A stretch of DNA of 64,000 nt from Brevibacillus reuszeri. GTDB taxonomy: Bacteria; Bacillota; Bacilli; Brevibacillales; Brevibacillaceae. The stretch lies in NCBI RefSeq assembly GCF_002897295.1, contig NZ_BEXF01000028.1, forward strand, positions 1-64,000, written 5' to 3'. Within the stretch, counting starts at the first letter, position 1; every line of letters starts with the position of its first letter. Positions 17,951-26,420 of this stretch are shown piece by piece. Made by a program: the position numbers and the translations under genes. The notes below the pieces were generated by a model that saw only the letters and a program-made list of their open reading frames with translations, ran no database searches and was not told the origin of the DNA.

Positions 17951-17968
17951 AAACGAGGTGGCCTACTC

Positions 17969-18277
17969 ATGAAAGAAGCGATATCCATGCCAACTAATCG
18001 AAAAGGGCAACGGCGTAGAATGAGGCTCTTTTTCTTTTTTGTCCTCTGCTTTTTCATCTGGACTGGCTATACCCTTTACTTGCAGAGTGGTGTGCTGGCG
18101 CAGAAGAAAACCGAGCTGGAGACCCTGAAGCAAGAAGCAGCGGCCTTGCAGCAAAAGCAAGAGGAGCTTACCTATGAAGCGAGCCGTCTCAACGATCAGG
18201 AATACCTGGCGGAGCTAGCGCGCAAACGAATTTTCTACACCAAGCAGGGCGAGAGTATTTACGTGATTCCAGAATAA
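17969..18277 (+). CDS. divIC: Cell division protein DivIC (FtsB-like)
   Basis: A 102-residue single-pass protein with a basic cytoplasmic tail, one transmembrane helix (LFFFFVLCFFIWTGYTLYL), then a coiled coil (QKKTELETLKQEAAALQQKQ) and the septum-initiator motif YLAELARKRIFYTKQGE. DivIC works with FtsL and DivIB at the septum. AGGTGG lies seven bases before the ATG. Its position between yabQ and yabR is conserved. Confidence 0.93.
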   Translation: MKEAISMPTNRKGQRRRMRLFFFFVLCFFIWTGYTLYLQSGVLAQKKTELETLKQEAAALQQKQEELTYEASRLNDQEYLAELARKRIFYTKQGESIYVIPE

Positions 18278-18321
18278 GTTGCCTTATCTGATCTTCGAGG
18301 AGAGGGAGGCTTTCCACATAC

Positions 18322-18687
18322 ATGGGAGTCGAGGTCGGGAGCAAACTTGAAGGAAAAGTGACAGGTATCACGAAATTTGGCGCGTTTATAGAGCTGCCTG
18401 GGAATGTGACCGGTCTTGTCCACATCAGTGAGATTTCGGACGTTTACGTCAAAGATATTCATCAGTTTTTGAAGATTGGTGATAAGGTGATTGTAAAAGT
18501 ACTGAGTATCCGTGAAGGCAAGATTGGTTTGTCGATTAAAAAAGCACAGGAAAAAGAGCGTCCGCCGCGAAACCACCGAGAGCGTGGAGAAGGCTTTGAA
18601 GATAAATTAAACCGCTTTTTAAAAGAAAGCGAAGACCGCCAATCCCCATTGAAAAAGAGTGGGGACAAAAAGGGACGCGGTCGGTAA
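18322..18687 (+). CDS. yabR: S1-domain RNA-binding protein YabR
   Basis: A 121-residue protein: an S1 domain over residues 3-75 (VGSKLEGKVTGITKFGAFIE, GLVHISEISDVYV, IREGKIGLSIK) plus a charged, disordered basic tail. It is related to general stress protein 13 and ribosome-associated S1 proteins; its exact role is unknown. GGAGAGGGAGG precedes the ATG. The tRNA genes that follow yabR in B. subtilis are absent here. Confidence 0.9.
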   Translation: MGVEVGSKLEGKVTGITKFGAFIELPGNVTGLVHISEISDVYVKDIHQFLKIGDKVIVKVLSIREGKIGLSIKKAQEKERPPRNHRERGEGFEDKLNRFLKESEDRQSPLKKSGDKKGRGR

Positions 18688-18820
18688 ATGTTATTCCGAA
18701 GATTATGACTTTTCTTTCTTTGAGAAAAGTGTATTTTACTGCAAATTCAGGAAGGGCATTTGAAAGCAATGACGAATACGTATCGTAAGCCCGTTTCGCA
18801 AAGCGCGAATCACCTGTCAG

Positions 18821-18853
18821 CCGACGTTATCCGCCATAACGTCGGTTTTTTTT
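18821..18853 (+). terminator. Rho-independent terminator between yabR and spoIIE
   Basis: A ten-base-pair stem CCGACGTTAT (18821-18830) / ATAACGTCGG (18836-18845) is followed by T8. Confidence 0.93.
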
Positions 18854-18881
18854 GTCCAAATACGTTAATGAATTTGTCGCA
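18853..18881 (+). promoter_or_regulatory. Candidate Spo0A boxes upstream of spoIIE
   Basis: TGTCCAA (18853-18859) and TGTCGCA (18875-18881) each match six of seven positions of the 0A box TGTCGAA. A reverse-strand TGTCAAA overlaps the -35 at 18907-18913. Confidence 0.55.
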
Positions 18882-18907
18882 CGATTCTGTGAATACTCTT
18901 TGGTTTT

Positions 18908-18940
18908 TTGACAAATTTTACAATACCACCTCCGTATAAT
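18908..18940 (+). promoter_or_regulatory. spoIIE promoter (SigA type, 21-bp spacer, Spo0A-dependent class)
   Basis: TTGACA (18908-18913) and TATAAT (18935-18940) are separated by 21 bases. This abnormal spacing is the known hallmark of the Spo0A-activated spoIIE and spoIIG promoters. Confidence 0.85.
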
Positions 18941-18976
18941 TGAGAAACACATTGAACAAGAACGGGGTGGTACGGA

Positions 18977-21451
18977 ATGATCGCAAACAAAAATGTCACT
19001 GGAGCCGGACAGGTATGGACCAGGCAAGTTTCAGAACGAATGGATACAACTACACGAACGTGGGGAGAGAAGGTGGCTGATGCAGCACAGAAGTGGAATG
19101 TCCTTCCGCTCCTGATGGGCTTCTTGCTCGGACGTGCGTTGATTCTCGAAGAACTGACCCCTTTTGTCATACCTTATTTCATTGTCATGTTTTATATCCG
19201 GCGAGATTGTATCCTAACAACCGGGTTTGCTCTGATTCTGGGAGCTTTTACTCAGTCAGTCCCCATTGGCTTGCAGACAGTCCTCAGCGTCGTGCTGGCG
19301 CTGGTTGTGTGCAAGATCATGGAGAGAACGCGCAGAAAGGATTTCTCTCGTACGCCTCTTTTAGTCGTAACGACGGTATTCATCAGTCATTTGCTTTATG
19401 CCGTGTTGACCAACCAGGTTAACACCTATGAGCTGGTGATGATCGCAGTCGAAGCGGTACTCGGTTTTGTTTTGACGCTCATCTTTATCCAGTCACTTTC
19501 GATCATCCATTTGGCCAAGCCCTATGAGCCGTTGAAAAACGAAGAGATCGTGTCGTTGGTCATCTTGCTGGCGTCATTGATGACAGGAACGGTCGATTGG
19601 ATGGTAGAGGGAGTGTCGATGGAGCATGTACTCTCACGCTATCTGCTTCTCGTATTTGCCTTCGTTGGAGGTGGCACAATAGGTGCGGCTGTAGGTGTAG
19701 TTACTGGCTTGATTCTAAGCTTGGCAAATGTCAGTGCACTCTTGCAAATTAATTTACTGGCGTTTTCCGGTCTTTTGGCTGGTTTATTGAAGGAAGGCGG
19801 CAAAGTAGGGGTTTCCGCAGGACTTTTGATTGGAACAGCTATACTTGCGATATATGGCGGGGCAGAAGAGACACTGTACCTCTCATTAGTTGAGACTTCA
19901 ATTGCGATCGCCCTGTTTATTTTGACACCGGCAGCTCTGTGGAAAAAGGTTGCCCGATTTATACCCGGAACTCCCGAAAATCTCCAATCCCATCAGGAAT
20001 ATATGCGTCGTGTCCGTGATGTTACTGCAGGAAAAATTCAGCAGTTCTCTGATTTGTTTACGCAGCTGTCACATAGCTTTGCCCAGACGGCGGATCGGGA
20101 TGAGATCGAGGAGCAGGCCGATGCCTTCCTCAGTCGCGTAACTGAATTCACATGCCAGAGGTGCTGGAAAAAAGAACAGTGTTGGGAAAAGGATATGCAG
20201 TCTACCTACGAAGGTATGCGCCATCTTATGGATAAGGTGTACGAAAATGGTACGCTTGCTGGCGTAACACCGCCTCGGGATTGGGAACGGAAATGTGTGA
20301 AAACGGAAAAAGTGATGACTGTGATCGAGCAGGAATATGATCGACAGGAGTCGTTTGATCAACTGAAGAAGCAGGTAAAGGAAAGCCGCAAGCTCGTCGC
20401 TGATCAGCTGTCGGGTGTATCGCGAGTGATGAGTGACTTTGCCCGGGAAATTCAACGGGAGGGCATGGAGCTGAGCCTACAGGAAAAGCAAGTTTCGAAG
20501 GCGCTGGAAGGACTGGGTCTTTCTGTACGCCGCGTTGACATACACAGCTTGGAGGAAGGCAAGGTAGATATCGAGATCAGTCAGCCCACCTGCTATGGAA
20601 GGGATGAGTGCGCCAAGATTGTTGCCCCCATGCTAACCGAAATATTGGGAGAGAATATCGTGGTCAGGGAGCGGCATTGTGAAGCGCAAAAAGACGGCTC
20701 GTGCACGATGTGCCTCGCTTCCGCCAAAACGTTTGAAATTGAAATCGGCGTGGCTGGAGCTGCCAAGGACGGCAAGCTATTGTCCGGCGACAGCTTCCGC
20801 ACGATGGATTTAGGGAATGGAAAAATGGCCTTGGCGATTAGTGACGGGATGGGAAATGGGGAGCGAGCTTCTCTGGAGAGCCAATCCGCGCTCGACATGC
20901 TCCAGCAACTGTTGCGCTCGGGAATGGATGAAAAAATTTCGATCAAAACGGTGAATTCAGTGCTTGCCCTGCGCTCAACTGAGGAGATGTTTGCCACTGT
21001 TGACCTGGCACTGATTGACCTTCAAACCGCTCATACCCGGTTTATCAAAATTGGTTCTACACCCAGCTTTGTTAAAAGAAGCCATGACGTCATAACGATC
21101 ACAGCGAACAATTTGCCAGTGGGCATACTAGAGGAAATCGAAGTAGATGTCGTATCCCGTATGCTAAAGCCTGGAGATCTGTTAATCATGATGTCTGATG
21201 GTATTTATGAGGCCCCGCGGCATATCGAGAATCGCCAGATGTGGATGAAGCGGATTATTAGTGAGCTCGAAACCGATGATCCTCAGGAAGTGGCTGATCT
21301 TTTGCTGGAAAAAGTGATACGGCAGCATTCCGGAAATATTGTCGATGACATGACGGTACTTGTAGCCCGCATCGACCGATTTGTACCACAATGGGCAGCG
21401 ATTCAGGTCCATGGGATGCCGAAGCTAGAGCGTCCACGGATTGTAAGTTAA
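18977..21451 (+). CDS. spoIIE: Stage II sporulation protein E, SigF-activating serine phosphatase
   Basis: An 824-residue protein with an N-terminal region of about ten transmembrane segments (residues 35-320), a central coiled and Cys-containing FtsZ-interaction region, and a C-terminal PP2C phosphatase domain (about 590-810) with the metal-binding AISDGMGNGERA and MMSDGIYEAP/DDMTVLVARI motifs. It dephosphorylates SpoIIAA to release SigF in the forespore and helps polar septation. GGGGTGG precedes the ATG. The length and the 21-bp-spaced promoter agree with the B. subtilis gene. Confidence 0.96.
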   Translation: MIANKNVTGAGQVWTRQVSERMDTTTRTWGEKVADAAQKWNVLPLLMGFLLGRALILEELTPFVIPYFIVMFYIRRDCILTTGFALILGAFTQSVPIGLQTVLSVVLALVVCKIMERTRRKDFSRTPLLVVTTVFISHLLYAVLTNQVNTYELVMIAVEAVLGFVLTLIFIQSLSIIHLAKPYEPLKNEEIVSLVILLASLMTGTVDWMVEGVSMEHVLSRYLLLVFAFVGGGTIGAAVGVVTGLILSLANVSALLQINLLAFSGLLAGLLKEGGKVGVSAGLLIGTAILAIYGGAEETLYLSLVETSIAIALFILTPAALWKKVARFIPGTPENLQSHQEYMRRVRDVTAGKIQQFSDLFTQLSHSFAQTADRDEIEEQADAFLSRVTEFTCQRCWKKEQCWEKDMQSTYEGMRHLMDKVYENGTLAGVTPPRDWERKCVKTEKVMTVIEQEYDRQESFDQLKKQVKESRKLVADQLSGVSRVMSDFAREIQREGMELSLQEKQVSKALEGLGLSVRRVDIHSLEEGKVDIEISQPTCYGRDECAKIVAPMLTEILGENIVVRERHCEAQKDGSCTMCLASAKTFEIEIGVAGAAKDGKLLSGDSFRTMDLGNGKMALAISDGMGNGERASLESQSALDMLQQLLRSGMDEKISIKTVNSVLALRSTEEMFATVDLALIDLQTAHTRFIKIGSTPSFVKRSHDVITITANNLPVGILEEIEVDVVSRMLKPGDLLIMMSDGIYEAPRHIENRQMWMKRIISELETDDPQEVADLLLEKVIRQHSGNIVDDMTVLVARIDRFVPQWAAIQVHGMPKLERPRIVS

Positions 21452-21465
21452 GAGTATGATTTCCG

Positions 21466-21510
21466 ATCTCCCCGTCGATACTGTTGCTAAAACAGGCAGA
21501 ATGGGGAGAT
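21466..21510 (+). promoter_or_regulatory. Hairpin occluding the yabS ribosome binding site
   Basis: ATCTCCCC (21466-21473) is complementary to GGGGAGAT (21503-21510), which contains the yabS ribosome site. A second stem CTGTT/AACAG (21481-21495) lies within the loop. The structure could reduce yabS translation from the spoIIE transcript. Confidence 0.45.
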
Positions 21511-21515
21511 TATTT

Positions 21516-22277
21516 GTGAAAGAAGCGACACTTAAACAAATTTTGGTGGTGACCGATGGCTGCTCGAATTCCGGTATGAGTCCGGTTGCTGCGGCTTCCC
21601 TGGCACGAGAGCAAGGCATTACGGTCAACGTGATTGGCGTCATCGATAAAAGTGAGCTGGGTGAAAAGGGAGAACGTGAGATTCGGGATATCGCAGAAGC
21701 TGGAGGCGGTTTGTGTGATATCGTCTATCCTCAGCAGCTGGCACAAACGGTACAAATGCTGACGCGCAAGGCAATGACGAGAACGATTCATCAAGTGGTC
21801 AATAAAGAATTGAAAGAGATTTTGGGCGATTCCGGAATAGAGGAGCTGGCCCCGGAGAAAAGGGTACAAGTCGCGGGGATGGTAGATGAGCTGGGCGAAA
21901 AAAGCAGCCTCAACGTGGTCATGCTGGTAGACACCTCGGGTAGCATGAAGCCAAAGCTGTCTGCTGTGCAACAGGCGATTCACGATTTCAGTATCAGCCT
22001 GCATTCTCGAAGCGGACAGAGCAGAATGGCGGTAGGTTCTTTCCCGGGTAAACATAAATATTTGGACATTCGCATTCCGTGGACAGAAAAAGTAGAGCAG
22101 GCCCATCAAATCACCAGCGATTTGGCGATGAGTGGGATTACTCCTACAGGTCCAGCTATTGTCGAAGCGATCGCTTTGTTTGAGCAGGTAAAGCTCCCTC
22201 AGTCGTTATCTGACCGTTATGCCAGCATGGAAGAGGATGACGATCACAACGGAAGCTTGCGTGACCATGTCTTCTAA
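21516..22277 (+). CDS. yabS: von Willebrand factor A domain protein YabS
   Basis: A 253-residue soluble protein of the YabS type. A first Rossmann-like half carries VVTDGCSNSGMSP; a second VWA domain carries the metal-dependent adhesion site DTSGSMKP, with LAMSGITPTGPA later. YabS lies between spoIIE and the yabT kinase gene in Bacilli and is sporulation-associated with no settled role. GTG 21516 follows GGGGAG by seven bases; ATG 21456 and 21501 are in frame but have no ribosome site. yabT overlaps its 3' end. Confidence 0.82.
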   Translation: MKEATLKQILVVTDGCSNSGMSPVAAASLAREQGITVNVIGVIDKSELGEKGEREIRDIAEAGGGLCDIVYPQQLAQTVQMLTRKAMTRTIHQVVNKELKEILGDSGIEELAPEKRVQVAGMVDELGEKSSLNVVMLVDTSGSMKPKLSAVQQAIHDFSISLHSRSGQSRMAVGSFPGKHKYLDIRIPWTEKVEQAHQITSDLAMSGITPTGPAIVEAIALFEQVKLPQSLSDRYASMEEDDDHNGSLRDHVF

Positions 22278-23193
22278 AGTGAATATTCCGGATCTGCCGA
22301 AGTATTTTCAGGGCAAATGGAACAAAAAATCGTATCACGTCCTAAGGGAGCTGGGACGTGGTGCGAATGGAGCCGTGTATCTAACCTCTCAGGACGGTAT
22401 AAAGCGGGCGGTTAAAGTCGGGCTCGAGGGCATAGATATCTTAATGGAAGTAAACGTGTTAAAAAGCGTACAGCAGGGGCGGGATTCCCGAGTGGGACCG
22501 CTCCTGTGTGATGTGGATGATCTTGTCCTTAACGGCAAGCCTTGTACGTTTTATGCCATGGAATACCTGGATGGGGAACAGCTGGATCATTATATACAGC
22601 GGGCCGGGACAGAGTGGGTGACAGTGATGATTGTCCAGCTTCTTGCCCGGCTCGACATTCTTCACAAGCACGGCTGGGTATTTGGCGATTTGAAGCCAGA
22701 GAACATCATGGTGACCCAGTCTGACAAGCAGGTACGCCTGATCGATTTTGGCGGAGTAACCAAGCTGGGCAATGCCGTTCGTCAATTTACCGAAGAGTAT
22801 GATCGGGCTGCCTGGCACGCAGGTGACAGACGAGCAGAGATTGGATACGACCTGTTCTCAACAGCCGTCATGATGGTGCGACTTATGGTCGACAAGGAAA
22901 CGTGGAAAAGTAGCTTGGGCGACCCGCGCGAGACGGCATTGCTCTGTGATATAATACGGAAAAGTGACAGACTATACCCCTATCGAGTGTCTCTTCTTAA
23001 GGCCTTCCACGGAAAGTTCGCAACGGCGGGGGAAATGAGAGCAGAGCTGCTGGCCATTCTGCGAGAGCAGACTGTTGCCGCTATGCAGAAACCAAAGCGG
23101 GCATCCAAACCTGCAGGCAAAGGAATCAGTGGCCTGTTTGTCGCCTCTTTGCTGCTCTTGGCTGGAACTTTGTATTATGCATGGTTCATGTGA
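22267..23193 (+). CDS. yabT: Serine/threonine protein kinase YabT, membrane-anchored
   Basis: About 308 residues: Hanks-type kinase with the Gly loop ELGRGANGAVYL, AVKVG Lys, the catalytic loop as VFGDLKPENIM (HRD replaced by FGD) and LIDFGG, then a C-terminal transmembrane helix (GLFVASLLLLAGTLYYAW). In B. subtilis YabT is a DNA-activated kinase at the septum that acts on RecA and other proteins in sporulation. The gene starts inside the yabS 3' end; GTG 22261 or ATG 22267 are the likely starts. The substituted HRD motif is typical of this clade. Confidence 0.87.
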   Translation: MSSKVNIPDLPKYFQGKWNKKSYHVLRELGRGANGAVYLTSQDGIKRAVKVGLEGIDILMEVNVLKSVQQGRDSRVGPLLCDVDDLVLNGKPCTFYAMEYLDGEQLDHYIQRAGTEWVTVMIVQLLARLDILHKHGWVFGDLKPENIMVTQSDKQVRLIDFGGVTKLGNAVRQFTEEYDRAAWHAGDRRAEIGYDLFSTAVMMVRLMVDKETWKSSLGDPRETALLCDIIRKSDRLYPYRVSLLKAFHGKFATAGEMRAELLAILREQTVAAMQKPKRASKPAGKGISGLFVASLLLLAGTLYYAWFM

Positions 23194-23957
23194 AGGGTGT
23201 GACAGTCGTGTCCTCAGATTTGGTGATGGATACATGCTTATTGGCTGGCTCGATTATTTTGAAGAACGGTGGAGAGACCTACCGGACAGAAGAGACGATG
23301 GCGCTGATAGCACAGGCAGCAGGAATGGATGATGTCAACAGCTCAGCAACGCCGACGAGCATCATTTTGTCTTTCCGCTGCAAGGGGCAGGACCATACAC
23401 GTATGGTTCGTACTCCTAGAAGAACAACCAATCTAAACAAAATTACATTGGTCAACGATGTTTCCAGAAAGTTTGTCAGTGGTGGAATCAATCTGGAGCA
23501 AGCGTATCTGACACTGCGTGAAATCGATCAAAAAAAGCCGTTGTATCCCAAATGGATGCAACATATGGCAGCCACGATAGCCAGCGGCTCCTTTTCTATG
23601 CTGGTTGGTGGAACCTGGTACGATCTCGCTCCGGCCGCTCTGGCAGGGCTGATCGTCAACCTGAGTCAGGAATATTTGGAACAGTTTGTACGAATGAAGT
23701 TTTTTACGGAGTTTTCTGCGGCTTTATTGGGAGGATTATTCGCATTGCTGGCTGTGACAATTTTTCCGCAGCTGCACATTAGCATCATTATTATCGGTGC
23801 GATGCTCCCGATGTTCCCTGGTATCGCGATCACCAACTCTTTGCGTGATTTGATGGCGGGAGATTTGGTCGCAGGTGTTTCGCGCGGAGTGGAAGCGATG
23901 CTGACAGCTGTTTCCGTCGCGGTAGCTACAGCTATTATTCTATGGTTTATGAGGTGA
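23181..23957 (+). CDS. ThrE-family exporter N-terminal half (DUF1212)
   Basis: A 258-residue protein: a soluble N-terminal region (TCLLAGSIILKNGGETYRTE) followed by about five hydrophobic segments (ATIASGSFSMLVGGTWYDLA; ISIIIIGAMLPMFPGIAITN). It matches the first half of ThrE threonine/serine exporters, here split from the second half encoded next. The ATG overlaps the yabT 3' end; a later GTG at 23209 is possible. This pair is not found at this place in B. subtilis. Its substrate is not certain. Confidence 0.8.
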   Translation: MVHVKGVTVVSSDLVMDTCLLAGSIILKNGGETYRTEETMALIAQAAGMDDVNSSATPTSIILSFRCKGQDHTRMVRTPRRTTNLNKITLVNDVSRKFVSGGINLEQAYLTLREIDQKKPLYPKWMQHMAATIASGSFSMLVGGTWYDLAPAALAGLIVNLSQEYLEQFVRMKFFTEFSAALLGGLFALLAVTIFPQLHISIIIIGAMLPMFPGIAITNSLRDLMAGDLVAGVSRGVEAMLTAVSVAVATAIILWFMR

Positions 23958-23963
23958 GCCCAG

Positions 23964-24416
23964 ATGTTGCTGCAGGGTATGGTGCTTAGCCTGATTTCAT
24001 CAACCGCATGGTGTGTGCTGTTCAACGTCCCGATTCGTACGATCTTTGCGGGAGGACTTGCGGGAATGATCGGATTTTTGGTCTTTTCCTATCTTCCTAC
24101 GTTGGGGTCGGAGGTATTGTTGTCCACATTTGTTGCTGCTGCGGTTGTTTCCTTGTTAAGCCAGTTACTATCCATCATATTGCGTGTCCCTTCTACCAAC
24201 TTTAGCGTTGCGGGAATTATTCCGCTCGTGCCGGGGTCGTTGGCTTACAAATCCATGCTGGCATTTGTGAACAATGATTATGTAGAAGGCATTACGCTCG
24301 CTACCAAGACGATGATGGTAGCAGGAGCGATCGCTTCCGGTCTGATGTTTGGCATTTCTGTGTTGACGATTTGGAGAGGAGCGCGTCATGCTGGCAGACG
24401 TACGCAACGAGATTGA
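23964..24416 (+). CDS. ThrE-family exporter C-terminal half (DUF3815/YjjB type)
   Basis: A 150-residue membrane protein with about four to five hydrophobic segments and the family phrase NFSVAGIIPLVPGSLAYKSM. It corresponds to the second half of ThrE and presumably pairs with the preceding protein. It overlaps the tilS start by 29 bases, so expression of the exporter, tilS and hpt is likely linked. Confidence 0.82.
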   Translation: MLLQGMVLSLISSTAWCVLFNVPIRTIFAGGLAGMIGFLVFSYLPTLGSEVLLSTFVAAAVVSLLSQLLSIILRVPSTNFSVAGIIPLVPGSLAYKSMLAFVNNDYVEGITLATKTMMVAGAIASGLMFGISVLTIWRGARHAGRRTQRD

Positions 24417-25815
24417 ATCAGAAAAACTGCTGAACCCAGGCGAAACAGTTGTTGTAGGAGTTTCCGGCGGAAATGATTCTACAGCTCTTTTGCATATCTT
24501 GGCGACTCTGAATGAAAACTATCACTACGGTTGGAAGCTTCACGCGGTTCACTTGAATCATGGGTTTCGCGGTGAGGAAGCGCGGCAGGATGCATTATAC
24601 GCCCAGGAGCTGTGCAAAAAGCTAGGCGTTACCTTTCACCTGTTTGAGTATGACGTGCCCGCTTATATGGAACAAACGGGTATGGGAGGGCAAGAAGCCA
24701 GCAGGGAAATTCGTTATCGCCTGTATCAGGAGGTAGGAGCCAGGTACAAAGCGACAAAGCTGGCAGTCGCCCATCATGCGGATGATCAGGTAGAGACAAT
24801 CCTGTTTCGTCTTGTGCGCGGGACTAGGCTCCATGGGCTTTCGGGGATGCCTATGCGGCGGATGCTTGAGGATAGTCAGATGGAGCTGATTCGGCCGCTT
24901 TTGCATAAAACCCGTAAAGAACTGGAAGCCTACTGTCTGGAAAATGAGCTGAAGCCACGAGAGGATAGCAGCAACCAATCACGCAAGTATTCGCGCAATT
25001 TATTGCGGCTTGATGTGATGCCGCTACTAGCGAAAGTCAATGAGCGCTACCGTGAGCATATCCTTGATGCAGCCGCTGCCATTGGCCAGGACGAAGCCTT
25101 TTTGATGAAGCTCGCAGGCGAGCATTTGGAACAGGTTGCGATGGAGACAAAACGCGACTCTGTCGTGATTGAGAAAGACAAGTTTCAAACTTGTGACGTT
25201 GCTTTACAAAGGAGAATGATTACTCTAATATTAAGTTATCTCTCAAAACAAACCGAATGGTCTTCGCAGCATGTGGAGACCGTTTTGCACATGCTAGGGG
25301 GAAGTCGCCCCTCTGCGGAATTGCATTTGCCGGGGCAACTGGTTGTAAGCCGGATGTACGGCCGAATTCTTTTTCGTCGTAGCGGGCGGGAAGATCGCAT
25401 ACATACGTATTGTTACGAACTCGCCGTTCCGGGTAGTACCTGGATCGATGAGAGCAAGGCCACGGTACATATTACTTACCTTGAGGGTCCCATGGATTTG
25501 GAGCGACTTCCGAAGAATGAAGCGGTATTTGATGCCGATCATTTGCCTGGAGCGCTGTATTTGCGTAACCGAAAGCCTGGAGACCGTCTCACCCTGTTTG
25601 GCTCAGCAGATGGAAAAAAGCTGAAGGATTTACTGATTGATGCCAAATTCCCGAGAGTCTGGCGGGACAAACTTCCGCTTTTAACGGCGGGCGATGAGGT
25701 GATTTTGGTACCGGGCGTGCGCCGTTCCGCCGTAGCGCCAGTAAGTGAACAGACCAGGCGTTTTCTACACGTGCGGATAGAGTTTGGAGAAGATTGGCGG
25801 GAGGTTTTTTCATGA
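24388..25815 (+). CDS. tilS: tRNA(Ile)-lysidine synthetase
   Basis: A 475-residue N-type ATP pyrophosphatase with the P-loop VGVSGGNDSTALL near residue 24 and HHADDQVETILFRL. It also has the TilS substrate-binding and C-terminal domain (LYLRNRKPGDRLTLFG...KKLKDLLIDAKFPR). It modifies C34 of the AUA-reading tRNA-Ile to lysidine and is essential in most bacteria. GAGAGGAG precedes ATG 24388 inside the upstream gene, and hpt starts within its last bases. Confidence 0.94.
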   Translation: MLADVRNEIESEKLLNPGETVVVGVSGGNDSTALLHILATLNENYHYGWKLHAVHLNHGFRGEEARQDALYAQELCKKLGVTFHLFEYDVPAYMEQTGMGGQEASREIRYRLYQEVGARYKATKLAVAHHADDQVETILFRLVRGTRLHGLSGMPMRRMLEDSQMELIRPLLHKTRKELEAYCLENELKPREDSSNQSRKYSRNLLRLDVMPLLAKVNERYREHILDAAAAIGQDEAFLMKLAGEHLEQVAMETKRDSVVIEKDKFQTCDVALQRRMITLILSYLSKQTEWSSQHVETVLHMLGGSRPSAELHLPGQLVVSRMYGRILFRRSGREDRIHTYCYELAVPGSTWIDESKATVHITYLEGPMDLERLPKNEAVFDADHLPGALYLRNRKPGDRLTLFGSADGKKLKDLLIDAKFPRVWRDKLPLLTAGDEVILVPGVRRSAVAPVSEQTRRFLHVRIEFGEDWREVFS

Positions 25816-26351
25816 ATCAAGACATCGAGAAGATTTTGCTATCAGAGAAAGAAATCGCAGACAAAGTACAGGAATTGGGCAAGACATTGGCTGCAGAATA
25901 TCGGGATAAAAATCCTTTGGTTATCTGCGTGCTAAAGGGTGCAGTTGTGTTTATGGCTGATTTGATCCGTCACATGGATATTCCTTGCGAGATGGACTTC
26001 ATGGCTGTTTCCAGCTACGGAAGCGGAACAGAGTCTTCTGGCATGGTGAAAATCCTGAAGGATCTGGATGCCTCTGTGCAAAACAGGCACGTACTGGTAG
26101 TAGAGGATATCATGGACAGCGGACTGACGCTGAGCCGACTGCTTGAGCTGCTGCGCCATCGTGAGGCAGCATCTGTTAAAGTGGTTACTCTCCTGAACAA
26201 GCCAGAGCGTCGCAAGGTGGATTTATCACCAGATTACAGCGGTTATGATATTCCAGACGAATTCGTTGTCGGATACGGCCTGGACTATTCCGAGAAGTAT
26301 CGTAACCTGCCGTACATTGGGGTATTGAAGCCTGAAGTCTACACGAAGTAG
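25812..26351 (+). CDS. hpt: Hypoxanthine phosphoribosyltransferase
   Basis: A 179-residue purine salvage enzyme converting hypoxanthine or guanine plus PRPP to IMP or GMP. The PRPP motif VLVVEDIMDSGLTLS is at about residue 95, with a flexible loop SYGSGTESSG upstream. ATG 25812 follows GGGAGG by seven bases and overlaps the tilS stop by four bases (ATGA). The tilS-hpt-ftsH order is conserved in Bacilli. Confidence 0.95.
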   Translation: MNQDIEKILLSEKEIADKVQELGKTLAAEYRDKNPLVICVLKGAVVFMADLIRHMDIPCEMDFMAVSSYGSGTESSGMVKILKDLDASVQNRHVLVVEDIMDSGLTLSRLLELLRHREAASVKVVTLLNKPERRKVDLSPDYSGYDIPDEFVVGYGLDYSEKYRNLPYIGVLKPEVYTK

Positions 26352-26353
26352 GT

Positions 26354-26381
26354 TTGTTGTGGAGACTGTGCTTACTATGAT
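26354..26381 (+). promoter_or_regulatory. SigA-type promoter upstream of ftsH
   Basis: TTGTTG (26354-26359), a 16-base spacer and TATGAT (26376-26381) lie 40 bases before the ftsH start, so ftsH can be transcribed apart from tilS-hpt. Confidence 0.55.
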
Positions 26382-26420
26382 AAAATGTGAAAAGTGTCTG
26401 TTCGTGAGAGGAGGTAAGGC

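Noticed and set aside
18688..18820. tRNA genes between yabR and spoIIE, as in B. subtilis
   Set aside because: No cloverleaf or T-loop sequence is present; only a weak hairpin and the terminator at 18821-18853 are seen.
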